From Clostridia bacterium (GTDB taxonomy: Bacteria; Bacillota; Clostridia; TANB77; CAG-508), in NCBI GenBank assembly GCA_900752095.1, contig CAADUD010000036.1, positions 1-5,626 on the forward strand: a DNA stretch of 5,626 bases. The letters are read 5' to 3'. How positions within the stretch are numbered: position 1 is the first letter of the stretch; each line of letters begins with the position of its first letter. The notes under the pieces are model-generated. The model saw only the letters and a list, made by a program, of their open reading frames with translations, made no database searches and had not been told where the DNA came from. Position numbers and translations under genes: made by a program. Below are positions 1-5,406 of the stretch, piece after piece.

Positions 1-457
1 CTAATTTCTTTACTTTTGCAGTTATTTTTCCTTGGGCAACTTCTACTTTAGCACCTAATGCTTCAAAAGCTTTTATATGTTGGTCAATTGGCCTAGCCCC
101 CAAATTACAACCACCCGGAAGACCAACTTCAGCACTTTTGCATCTTCCTAATAAAGAACCAAGTAAGTAGTAAGAAGCCCTGAATTTACTAGTCATGTCT
201 AAAGGAGCTTTTGTACAAGAAATGTTTCTGGTATCAATTTCTATTTCATGGTCTGTAATCCAAGTAATTTTAGCTCCTAATTCTTCTAAAATTTTACAAG
301 ACATCTTTACATCGCTAATATCTGGCAAATTATCAATTGTGCAAACACCATCAATCAATAATGTAGCAGGTAAAATAGCGACAGCCGCGTTTTTTGCTCC
401 ACTAATAGTAACTTCACCTTTTAGTTTTGTTGGTCCATTGATTACTAATTTATCCAA
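1..457 (-). CDS. murA: UDP-N-acetylglucosamine 1-carboxyvinyltransferase MurA, N-terminal part (3' end outside window)
   Basis: MurA transfers enolpyruvate from PEP to UDP-GlcNAc, the first committed step of peptidoglycan synthesis in the cytoplasm. The 152 visible codons begin MDKLVINGPTKLKGEVTISG and cover a bit over a third of a family protein of roughly 420 residues. Visible family landmarks are the Lys22-Asn23 pair in SGAKNAA, Arg93 in KFRASYYLLGSLLGR, and the active-site loop LPGGCNLGARPID with the catalytic Cys117 and Arg122. The cysteine (not aspartate) predicts the fosfomycin-sensitive form. The RASYYL...LLGR stretch looks closer to the second Firmicutes paralogue (MurZ/MurA2) than to MurAA; this is inferred from memory of those sequences. 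The start is TTG at 457-455: a TAA at 466-464 closes the frame upstream and no ATG lies between. A GGGGG Shine-Dalgarno stands 9 bases upstream. The gene lies downstream of spoIIR on the same strand but has its own promoter. Confidence 0.95.
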   Translation of the reverse strand, partial: MDKLVINGPTKLKGEVTISGAKNAAVAILPATLLIDGVCTIDNLPDISDVKMSCKILEELGAKITWITDHEIEIDTRNISCTKAPLDMTSKFRASYYLLGSLLGRCKSAEVGLPGGCNLGARPIDQHIKAFEALGAKVEVAQGKITAKVKKL

Positions 458-466
458 AATAAATTA

Positions 467-471
467 CCCCC
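467..471 (-). promoter_or_regulatory. Ribosome binding site that fixes the murA TTG start
   Basis: On the minus strand GGGGG is followed directly by TAA, the in-frame stop, and then by TTTATT before TTG. The 9-base spacing and the stop codon at 466-464 leave TTG at 457 as the only reasonable start. ATT at 460-458 is the only other near-cognate triplet in frame after the stop. Confidence 0.7.
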
Positions 472-484
472 AAAAAATTAATTT

Positions 485-505
485 ATGATTATTATAATTA
501 ATCAT
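485..505. repeat. Small palindrome at the murA transcription start
   Basis: ATGATTA (485-491) and TAATCAT (499-505) form perfect 7-base arms around a 7-base AT-only centre. The element lies immediately downstream of the murA -10 box, so it covers the predicted start of transcription. It could be an operator or a weak hairpin at the 5' end of the mRNA. AT-rich palindromes arise easily by chance in DNA of this composition. Confidence 0.35.
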
Positions 506-534
506 TTTATACCATAGTTTCATTAATTTGGCAA
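506..534 (-). promoter_or_regulatory. Sigma-A promoter of murA
   Basis: The minus strand reads TTGCCA (534-529), a 17-base spacer, then TATAAA (511-506). A TGG just before the -10 box gives the extended -10 TGn motif. The predicted start is near 499, giving a leader of about 42 bases before the TTG start codon. Murein synthesis can therefore proceed without transcription from spoIIR, which is expected to be sporulation-specific. Confidence 0.7.
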
Positions 535-603
535 GTACATCCTTAGTTTAAATACTTTATAGGTAAAAGTTTTTGCTAAAATAGGATTAAATTTATCGAA
601 TCA

Positions 604-741
604 AAACATTAAAATTGTCTTTTGGAATTTCTAAGATATTGTAGAAGTGACCATTGTAATAGCTGTTCGATGCATTTATACCTAATTACGGTCACTAAAA
701 AAGAAAAGATTAAAAAACTTCAAAAGACAATTCTAATGTTT
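604..741. repeat. Long imperfect inverted repeat: candidate structured RNA or MITE-like element
   Basis: Arms 604-630 and 715-741 are complementary at 24 of 27 positions. As minus-strand RNA, two of the three mismatches become G-U wobbles (612/733 and 627/718), leaving one A-C. As plus-strand RNA only one becomes a wobble (625/720). Inside is an unpaired region (631-645 and 697-714), then a second stem AGTGACC (646-652) with GGTCACT (690-696). After a 3-base bulge, GTAAT (656-660) pairs with ATTAC (685-689) under a loop of about 24 bases. The shape, two stems split by a large internal loop, suggests a folded RNA. Terminal inverted repeats would also fit a small non-autonomous insertion, but no target duplication is visible at the ends. 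No T tract follows on either strand, so it is not an ordinary intrinsic terminator. The family is not recognised. Confidence 0.6.
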
Positions 742-784
742 CCTTATGCATTTGTAATATTTTAGGACAGCTTTTATAAATATT

Positions 785-1444
785 TTACTGTAATCCCAGT
801 TTTAAATTTTGAAAAAATTCTACCAATTTGAATTTAAAATTAATTTCTTGATTATTGTTTTCACTAATTAAATTATATTCTTCTTCGTTTAGATTTTCTT
901 TTAATTCTTCTTTAGAACTATCAGGAACAATTCCTGAACTAACATCTACAAAACAGAGAGGAGGAAACATAACACACCACCAGTTTTGACCATTTGCTTT
1001 TCCTATTTTTACTTTTAAAGCATCATAATTTCCAGCAGGGAAAGAAATATCTCCATAAGTTTTAGTAGGAAAAGTTGCACTTCCAATTTGTATATCTACT
1101 TCATAATCAAAACCATTTTTTTGTATTACTTGCTGAGCAATTTCTTTTAACTCTTCTTGATGAGAATTTGCTATTTGTATTACTTCTTCTTTAGAAGAAC
1201 AATTTTTAGAAAGTACATTCATATAAGAAAGTAATTCATCACGTACTTTCAATTTTAAATCTTGATCTTCCTTAGAATCGCTGTTAGCAATGACATGTAA
1301 ACGAAAAACACTATTAGCAATATCTTCTGATACTGCGTTTACATAAGAAATAGCATTAACGAAAGTAAAAAGTGTTAATAAAAATAAAATAACTAAAATT
1401 TGTTTTAATTTAGTAGAATACTTAAAATTTTTGAAAAGTTTCAT
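785..1444 (-). CDS. spoIIR: Stage II sporulation protein R
   Basis: SpoIIR is made in the forespore and secreted into the intermembrane space, where it triggers the SpoIIGA protease to cleave pro-sigma-E in the mother cell. The 219-residue length fits the family (about 220). Residues 1-14 are basic, residues 15-30 form a hydrophobic signal segment, and VNA at 35-37 is a plausible signal peptidase site. The conserved core follows: SVFRLHVIANSDSKEDQ (45-61), LKLKVRDELL (63-72), TYGDISFPAGNYDALKVKIG (129-148) and NWWCVMFPPLCFVD (154-167). The C-terminus is charged and ends in an amphipathic stretch. The ATG at 1444 has a GGAGG site (1455-1451) with 6 bases between. In well-studied species spoIIR is under sigma-F; a candidate promoter is listed separately. 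The gene is divergent from the unknown ORF at 1631 and precedes murA on the same strand. Confidence 0.95.
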   Translation of the reverse strand: MKLFKNFKYSTKLKQILVILFLLTLFTFVNAISYVNAVSEDIANSVFRLHVIANSDSKEDQDLKLKVRDELLSYMNVLSKNCSSKEEVIQIANSHQEELKEIAQQVIQKNGFDYEVDIQIGSATFPTKTYGDISFPAGNYDALKVKIGKANGQNWWCVMFPPLCFVDVSSGIVPDSSKEELKENLNEEEYNLISENNNQEINFKFKLVEFFQNLKLGLQ

Positions 1445-1481
1445 AATTTTCCTCCATATCTCAAATATTTTTATTTAATAC

Positions 1482-1510
1482 AATTATTAACAAATTAAAA
1501 AAAATTATAC
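1482..1510 (-). promoter_or_regulatory. Candidate spoIIR promoter (sigma-F-like)
   Basis: The minus strand reads GTATA (1510-1506), a 14-base gap, then GTTAATAATT (1491-1482). This resembles the sigma-F pattern GYWTA / GGNRANANTW apart from one G-to-T change and a spacer about one base short. A perfect TATAAT (1509-1504) overlaps the -35 half, so a sigma-A promoter with a poor -35 is an alternative. The assignment rests partly on the known sigma-F control of spoIIR. Confidence 0.35.
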
Positions 1511-1567
1511 ATTGAAAAAAATATTTTTAAATGTCGAATAAACACGTACGATTCTGCGAGAAAAGGC

Positions 1568-1596
1568 TTGATTTCCTAAAATAAAAATGGTAAAAT
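1568..1596 (+). promoter_or_regulatory. Sigma-A promoter of the 182-residue unknown gene
   Basis: TTGATT (1568-1573), a 17-base spacer and TAAAAT (1591-1596) make a good promoter, strengthened by TGG directly before the -10 box (extended -10). Transcription would start near 1603, leaving a leader of about 28 bases that carries the AGGGGG ribosome site. Confidence 0.7.
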
Positions 1597-1603
1597 TTAC
1601 CAT
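1587..1603. promoter_or_regulatory. Perfect 17-base palindrome over the -10 box (operator candidate)
   Basis: ATGGTAAAATTTACCAT has 8-base arms that match perfectly around one central A. It spans the extended -10 element and reaches the predicted start of transcription, a classic position for a repressor that blocks polymerase. It does not match the operators of CcpA, Fur/PerR, LexA or Rex as I know them. No regulator gene lies in the window and no second copy of the site was seen. Confidence 0.55.
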
Positions 1604-1630
1604 AAGGAAAATAAAACAGGGGGTATTCAA

Positions 1631-2179
1631 ATGAAAAAGGAAAATAAGAAAATGGAAAAACTATGTAGTTTTTATGTAAGTGATTGGCACTTAGCAACTA
1701 TGATTTTACCCTATATTAGCCATAAAATTGAACAAGATGCGAAAATTGTGACAGTTTTAGAAAAGAGCATGGAAGAACATATAAGAACTTTAGTAGAAAA
1801 ATTAAATTTGAAAAATCAAAACAACATTTTAAATATATCTTGGACAAATACAAACGGTAAAAAATATTCAGATATCGAAAGAAAATTAGAAAATTTACAG
1901 ACAAAAGGTGAAAATGTAATTTTCATTAATGGTTGTCAAAATTATATGGAAATACAAAACCAGAATATTGAGAAATGGTTTGAAAAATCTAATATACAAT
2001 CCATAAAAATTATTAATTTATTTGAAGTAACAGAATTTAATAATCATATTATGGAGATTTTAGATGCACATGACAAAGTTTTGAATACATCAGGAGAAAA
2101 GCAAATAGAAGAAGTTTTTGAAGGATATCGAAAAGGAGAAAAAATAGAAAGTAAAAAGGTAGTAGGTGCCAATGAATAA
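1631..2179 (+). CDS. Unrecognised 182-residue cytoplasmic protein, probable alpha/beta fold
   Basis: I do not recognise the family. The ATG at 1631 follows AGGGGG (1618-1623) at 7 bases, which is strong support for translation; Met8 is a weaker alternative start. There is no signal peptide or membrane segment. Alternating predicted strands and helices suggest a Rossmann-like layout. Strands are likely near residues 11-16, 37-43, 66-71, 94-99 (NVIFIN) and 124-132 (IKIINLFE), with charged helices between. Conserved-looking spots are FYVSDWHLATMILPYI (14-29) and FINGCQNYM (98-106). No Walker A, glycine-rich nucleotide loop or metal triad is evident. The tail (155-182) is highly charged and probably helical or disordered. 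The gene is divergent from spoIIR, has its own promoter with an operator-like palindrome, and is separated from the next gene by 134 bases containing another promoter. It therefore looks like a single-gene unit. No function is assigned. Confidence 0.8.
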   Translation: MKKENKKMEKLCSFYVSDWHLATMILPYISHKIEQDAKIVTVLEKSMEEHIRTLVEKLNLKNQNNILNISWTNTNGKKYSDIERKLENLQTKGENVIFINGCQNYMEIQNQNIEKWFEKSNIQSIKIINLFEVTEFNNHIMEILDAHDKVLNTSGEKQIEEVFEGYRKGEKIESKKVVGANE

Positions 2180-2256
2180 AAACTATTCTTGGTAATGAAA
2201 AATATAGTAATTGAGTCTTTACTTTATTTATAAATATTAAAATTTTACTTAAAAAA

Positions 2257-2285
2257 TTGACTAAAAAATTTTTTTAATATAAGAT
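2257..2285 (+). promoter_or_regulatory. Sigma-A promoter of the pyrophosphorylase-pgcA operon
   Basis: TTGACT (2257-2262) and TAAGAT (2280-2285) are 17 bases apart, with a spacer made only of A and T. The -35 is near consensus and the -10 is moderate (4 of 6). The predicted start near 2292 leaves a leader of about 22 bases. No terminator-like hairpin was found between the stop at 2179 and this promoter, so some read-through from the upstream gene is possible. Confidence 0.6.
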
Positions 2286-2313
2286 ATAAACAAAAAAGAA
2301 AGGAAACAATTTT

Positions 2314-3558
2314 ATGGAAGAAAAATTATTAAAAGTAAGAGAAGTACTAAAAAAATATGCTCAAGAACAAGTATTAGACTTTTATGATACCCTTTCAAAA
2401 GAGAAGCAAAATCAATTATTAGATGAAGTTTTAACACTAAATTTTGAACAATTAAAAAGACTATATGAAAGCACCAAAACAAAGCCTTCTTTTGTAGATA
2501 GCAAAATTGAGCCAATTCCTTATATTACAAAAGACCAATTAATAAATAAAGAATTAGAAGAGTACCAAAAATTAGGAGAAGAAGCAATTAAGCAAGGAAA
2601 AGTAGCGGTAGTAACTATGGCAGGGGGGCAAGGTACAAGACTTGGTCATTCAGGACCAAAAGGAACTTATGATATTGGACTTGCCTCTCACCAATCTATT
2701 TTTGAATTATTGTGTGACAGATTGAAAGAAGCAAAAGAAAAATACAATGTTGCTATTCCATGGTATTTAATGACTAGTGATGAAAACAACCAAGATACTA
2801 TTGCATTTTTCGAAAAGAATGAATATTTCCATTATCCAAAAGAATCAGTGCATTTTTTTATACAAGGTAAAATGCCAATGATAGATATGCAAGGAAAAAT
2901 TTTATTAGATGAAGAAGGCATGATTAAACTAGCTCCTGATGGACATGGGGGAGTATTTGAATCTATGGTAAACAATGGTGTTATTTACCAAATGAAACAA
3001 CAAGGGATTGAAAGGGTTTTAATTACAGGAGTAGACAATGTGCTTGCTAAATTAGTAGATCCTATTTTCTTAGGATTACAAATTAAACAAAATGTAATAG
3101 CTGCTAGTAAAAGTGTAGTAAAAGCTTATGCAGATGAAAAGGTAGGAGTTTTCTGTAAAAAAGATGGTAAGCCAAATGTTATTGAATACACAGAAGTTCC
3201 AAAGGAATTAGCAGAAGCTAAAGATGAAACAGGAGGATTTTTACTAGGAGATTCTAATATTATTAATCATCAATTCCATATTGATTTATTAGAAAAAATT
3301 AGTACACAAAAATTACCATACCATATCGCTTTTAAAAAAGCAAAATATAAAAATAAAGAAGGAAAAATAATAGAACCAAAAGAACCAAATGCTTATAAAT
3401 TTGAAACCTTTCTATTTGATATTTTTTCTTTTGTACCAGAAATGTTGGTATTTCGTGTAAAACGTGAGGAAGAATTTGCCCCTGTAAAAAATGCGACTGG
3501 AAAAGATAGCCCAGAAACTGCAAGAGAACTATATAAAGCATATTATCATTTAGATTAA
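2314..3558 (+). CDS. UDPGP-family UTP:sugar-1-phosphate uridylyltransferase (eukaryotic UAP-like)
   Basis: The enzyme joins UTP to a sugar-1-phosphate, giving a UDP-sugar and pyrophosphate in the cytoplasm. The 414 residues start with a helical N-terminal region (1-95). The nucleotide-binding loop MAGGQGTRLGHSGPKG follows at 102-117. Further landmarks are QGKMPMI (184-190), APDGHGGVF (207-215), GVDNVLAKLVDP (239-250), EYTEVP (291-296), PNAYKFETFLFDIFSF (358-373) and EEFAPVKNATGKD (386-398). The PDG.GG, VDN..K..DP, K.E.F.FD and EF.P.KNA patterns are those of eukaryotic UDP-N-acetylhexosamine pyrophosphorylases (UAP1/AGX). They differ from bacterial GalU and GlmU. It is shorter than human UAP1 (about 520 residues), and bacterial relatives are usually annotated only as UDPGP type 1. 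The substrate may be GlcNAc-1-P, GalNAc-1-P or Glc-1-P. The ATG at 2314 follows AAAGAAAGGAAA at usual spacing. It is 50 bases ahead of pgcA, with no terminator between. Confidence 0.9.
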   Translation: MEEKLLKVREVLKKYAQEQVLDFYDTLSKEKQNQLLDEVLTLNFEQLKRLYESTKTKPSFVDSKIEPIPYITKDQLINKELEEYQKLGEEAIKQGKVAVVTMAGGQGTRLGHSGPKGTYDIGLASHQSIFELLCDRLKEAKEKYNVAIPWYLMTSDENNQDTIAFFEKNEYFHYPKESVHFFIQGKMPMIDMQGKILLDEEGMIKLAPDGHGGVFESMVNNGVIYQMKQQGIERVLITGVDNVLAKLVDPIFLGLQIKQNVIAASKSVVKAYADEKVGVFCKKDGKPNVIEYTEVPKELAEAKDETGGFLLGDSNIINHQFHIDLLEKISTQKLPYHIAFKKAKYKNKEGKIIEPKEPNAYKFETFLFDIFSFVPEMLVFRVKREEEFAPVKNATGKDSPETARELYKAYYHLD

Positions 3559-3608
3559 AAAATAGAAATTTTACAATATAGCTAAAATGAAAGGAATGAT
3601 AAAAAGTA

Positions 3609-5339
3609 ATGGAAACATATCAAGAAAAATACGAAAAATGGCTTCAAGATCCTGCTATATCCGAAAAAGATAAACAAGAATTGAAAAAAATATCAGGAAA
3701 TGAAAAAGAAATAGAAGATAGATTTTATAAAGACTTAGAATTTGGAACAGCAGGTTTAAGAGGTATAGTAGGAATTGGTACTAATCGCATGAACCAATAT
3801 ACAGTAACAAAAGCAACTCAAGGATTAGCCAATTACATTATTGAGAAAAATGGACAAACAAGAGGAGTGGTAATTGCCTATGATTCTAGAAAAATGTCAC
3901 CAGAATTTAGTGAACAAGCAGCTTTATGTTTAAATGCTAATGGAATTAAAACCTATCGATTTGAAACTTTAAGACCAACTCCTGAATTATCTTTTGCAGT
4001 AAGAGAATTGAAATGTATCGCAGGAATTGTTGTTACAGCAAGTCATAATCCACCAGAATATAACGGATATAAAGTATATTGGGAAGATGGAGCACAAATA
4101 GTAGAACCAACCGATAAAGAAATTATTCAAAAAGTAAATGAAATAACAAGTTTTGCTAATGTCAAAATAATGAAAAAACAAGAAGCAATTGAAAAAGGGC
4201 TATATCACACCATAGGACAACAAATCGACGAAAGATATATGGAAGAGTTACAAAAACTAGTGGTAAACCAAAAAGCAATAAATGAAATGCAAAAAGATTT
4301 AAAAATTGTATATACACCATTACATGGTACAGGAAATATACCTGTACAAACCATTTTAAAGAGGTTAGGATTTGAAAATGTATATGTTGTGCCAGAACAA
4401 GAAAAACCAGACGGAAATTTTCCAACAGTGGATTACCCAAATCCTGAAGATCCAAAAGCATTTACACTTGCTTTAAAATTAGCAAAAGAAAAAGATGCAG
4501 ATTTGGTTTTAGCAAATGACCCAGATGCAGATAGACTAGGGATGTATGTAAAAGATACAAAAACAAATGAATATATTGCTTTTAATGGTAATATGACAGG
4601 AAATCTTATTGCAGAATATATCTTATCACAAAAAAAGGCTAGTAATACATTACCTAAGAATGGAGCGATTATTAAAACAATAGTATCGTCTAATTTAACA
4701 GATGCTATTGCGAAAGCTTATGGTGTAAAACTATTTTCTACCTTAACAGGATTTAAGAATATTGCTAAAATTATTCGTAATTTTGAAGAAAATAATAACA
4801 AATATATTTGTTTATATTCTTACGAAGAAAGTTATGGATGTATTATAGGAACACATGCAAGAGACAAAGATGGAATTGTAGCTGTTATGACATTATGTGA
4901 AGCAGCATGTTATTATAAACAGAAAAATATGACATTATGGGATGCAATGCAGGAAATGTACAAAAAATATGGATACTATAGAGAAAAACAATTCTCTATT
5001 ACTCTAAAGGGAGTAGAAGGAGCACAAAAAATAAAAGAGATGATGGAAAATATGAGGAAAGCTTTTCCACAAGAAATAGCAGGACAGAAAGTATTATCTA
5101 TTGGCGATTATCAAAAACAAGTAATTTATTCTAAAGAAACTGGAGAAGAAATACCAACAAATCTTCCAAAATCTAATGTATTGTACTATGAATTAGCAAA
5201 TGACGCATGGTGTTGTGTACGTCCATCTGGGACAGAGCCAAAAATTAAGTTTTATATGGGAGTAAAAGGAAGTAGTTTAGAAGATGCAGAAAAAAAATTA
5301 GAAGAACTAGAAAATAAAATGAAAAAGTTTGCGGAATAA
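3609..5339 (+). CDS. pgcA: Alpha-phosphoglucomutase / phosphosugar mutase, PgcA type
   Basis: The enzyme interconverts glucose-6-phosphate and glucose-1-phosphate through a phosphoserine. Its 576 residues match the usual length of the Firmicutes PgcA group and contain all four phosphohexomutase elements. FGTAGLRG is at 45-52. The active-site loop TASHNPPEYNGYK is at 143-155 with phospho-Ser145. The metal loop NDPDADR is at 303-309. The sugar-binding region includes GFKNI (381-385) and EESYG (406-410), and the C-terminal phosphate loop RPSGTEPKIKFY is at 538-549. GFKNI and EESYGC differ slightly from the commoner GFKWIG/EESIGY forms; phosphomannomutase or phospho-GlcNAc mutase side activity cannot be excluded. 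AAGGA (3591-3595) lies 13 bases before the ATG, a rather long spacing. It follows the pyrophosphorylase after 50 bases and is probably co-transcribed, supplying that enzyme with sugar-1-phosphate. No terminator lies between its stop and the promoter at 5350. Confidence 0.95.
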   Translation: METYQEKYEKWLQDPAISEKDKQELKKISGNEKEIEDRFYKDLEFGTAGLRGIVGIGTNRMNQYTVTKATQGLANYIIEKNGQTRGVVIAYDSRKMSPEFSEQAALCLNANGIKTYRFETLRPTPELSFAVRELKCIAGIVVTASHNPPEYNGYKVYWEDGAQIVEPTDKEIIQKVNEITSFANVKIMKKQEAIEKGLYHTIGQQIDERYMEELQKLVVNQKAINEMQKDLKIVYTPLHGTGNIPVQTILKRLGFENVYVVPEQEKPDGNFPTVDYPNPEDPKAFTLALKLAKEKDADLVLANDPDADRLGMYVKDTKTNEYIAFNGNMTGNLIAEYILSQKKASNTLPKNGAIIKTIVSSNLTDAIAKAYGVKLFSTLTGFKNIAKIIRNFEENNNKYICLYSYEESYGCIIGTHARDKDGIVAVMTLCEAACYYKQKNMTLWDAMQEMYKKYGYYREKQFSITLKGVEGAQKIKEMMENMRKAFPQEIAGQKVLSIGDYQKQVIYSKETGEEIPTNLPKSNVLYYELANDAWCCVRPSGTEPKIKFYMGVKGSSLEDAEKKLEELENKMKKFAE

Positions 5340-5349
5340 TTAAAGGGAC

Positions 5350-5378
5350 TTGTCAAAAATAAATAGAAATGATAAAAT
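5350..5378 (+). promoter_or_regulatory. Extended -10 sigma-A promoter just after pgcA
   Basis: TTGTCA (5350-5355), a 17-base spacer and TAAAAT (5373-5378) with TGA directly upstream give a strong extended -10 promoter. It begins only 11 bases after the pgcA stop. Transcription should start near 5385, about 22 bases before the ATG of the repeat-bearing small ORF. Confidence 0.65.
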
Positions 5379-5406
5379 GAAAAAAAAGAAATGAAGGAAA
5401 AATAGT

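Larger units (their letters stand above)
458..784. other. Intergenic region between spoIIR and murA
   Basis: This 327-base gene-free stretch holds, in the minus-strand direction, a spoIIR 3' flank (784-742), the long imperfect hairpin (741-604), an AT-rich stretch without clear features (603-535), and the murA promoter, start-site palindrome and ribosome binding site (534-458). No ORF of credible size is present. No hairpin directly followed by a T tract was found after the spoIIR stop, so spoIIR may read through into murA during sporulation. Confidence 0.6.

Noticed and set aside
195..488. 97-codon plus-strand ORF
   Set aside because: It is the antisense shadow of murA, whose minus-strand protein has clear catalytic motifs.
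574..582. Plus-strand extended -10 like TGCTAAAAT that could drive the hairpin as a plus-strand RNA
   Set aside because: No good -35 at 16-18 bases and no terminator after the hairpin; such matches are common in AT-rich DNA.
604..741. Insertion-sequence remnant with target duplication
   Set aside because: No transposase fragment and no direct repeat at the ends were found. A MITE remains only an alternative.
707..748. Minus-strand 13-codon ORF beginning ATGCAT, possible leader peptide upstream of murA
   Set aside because: No ribosome site precedes it, and it lies mostly in the hairpin arm, which explains the sequence.
2251..2280. A/T-run inverted repeat as a terminator of the 182-residue gene
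   Set aside because: The stem is A/T only and imperfect, and the region is better explained by the -35 and spacer of the next promoter.
2623..2628. G6 run in the nucleotide-binding loop of the pyrophosphorylase as a slippage site
   Set aside because: It encodes the conserved Gly-Gly of MAGGQG and the frame is intact; the codons GGG GGG explain it.
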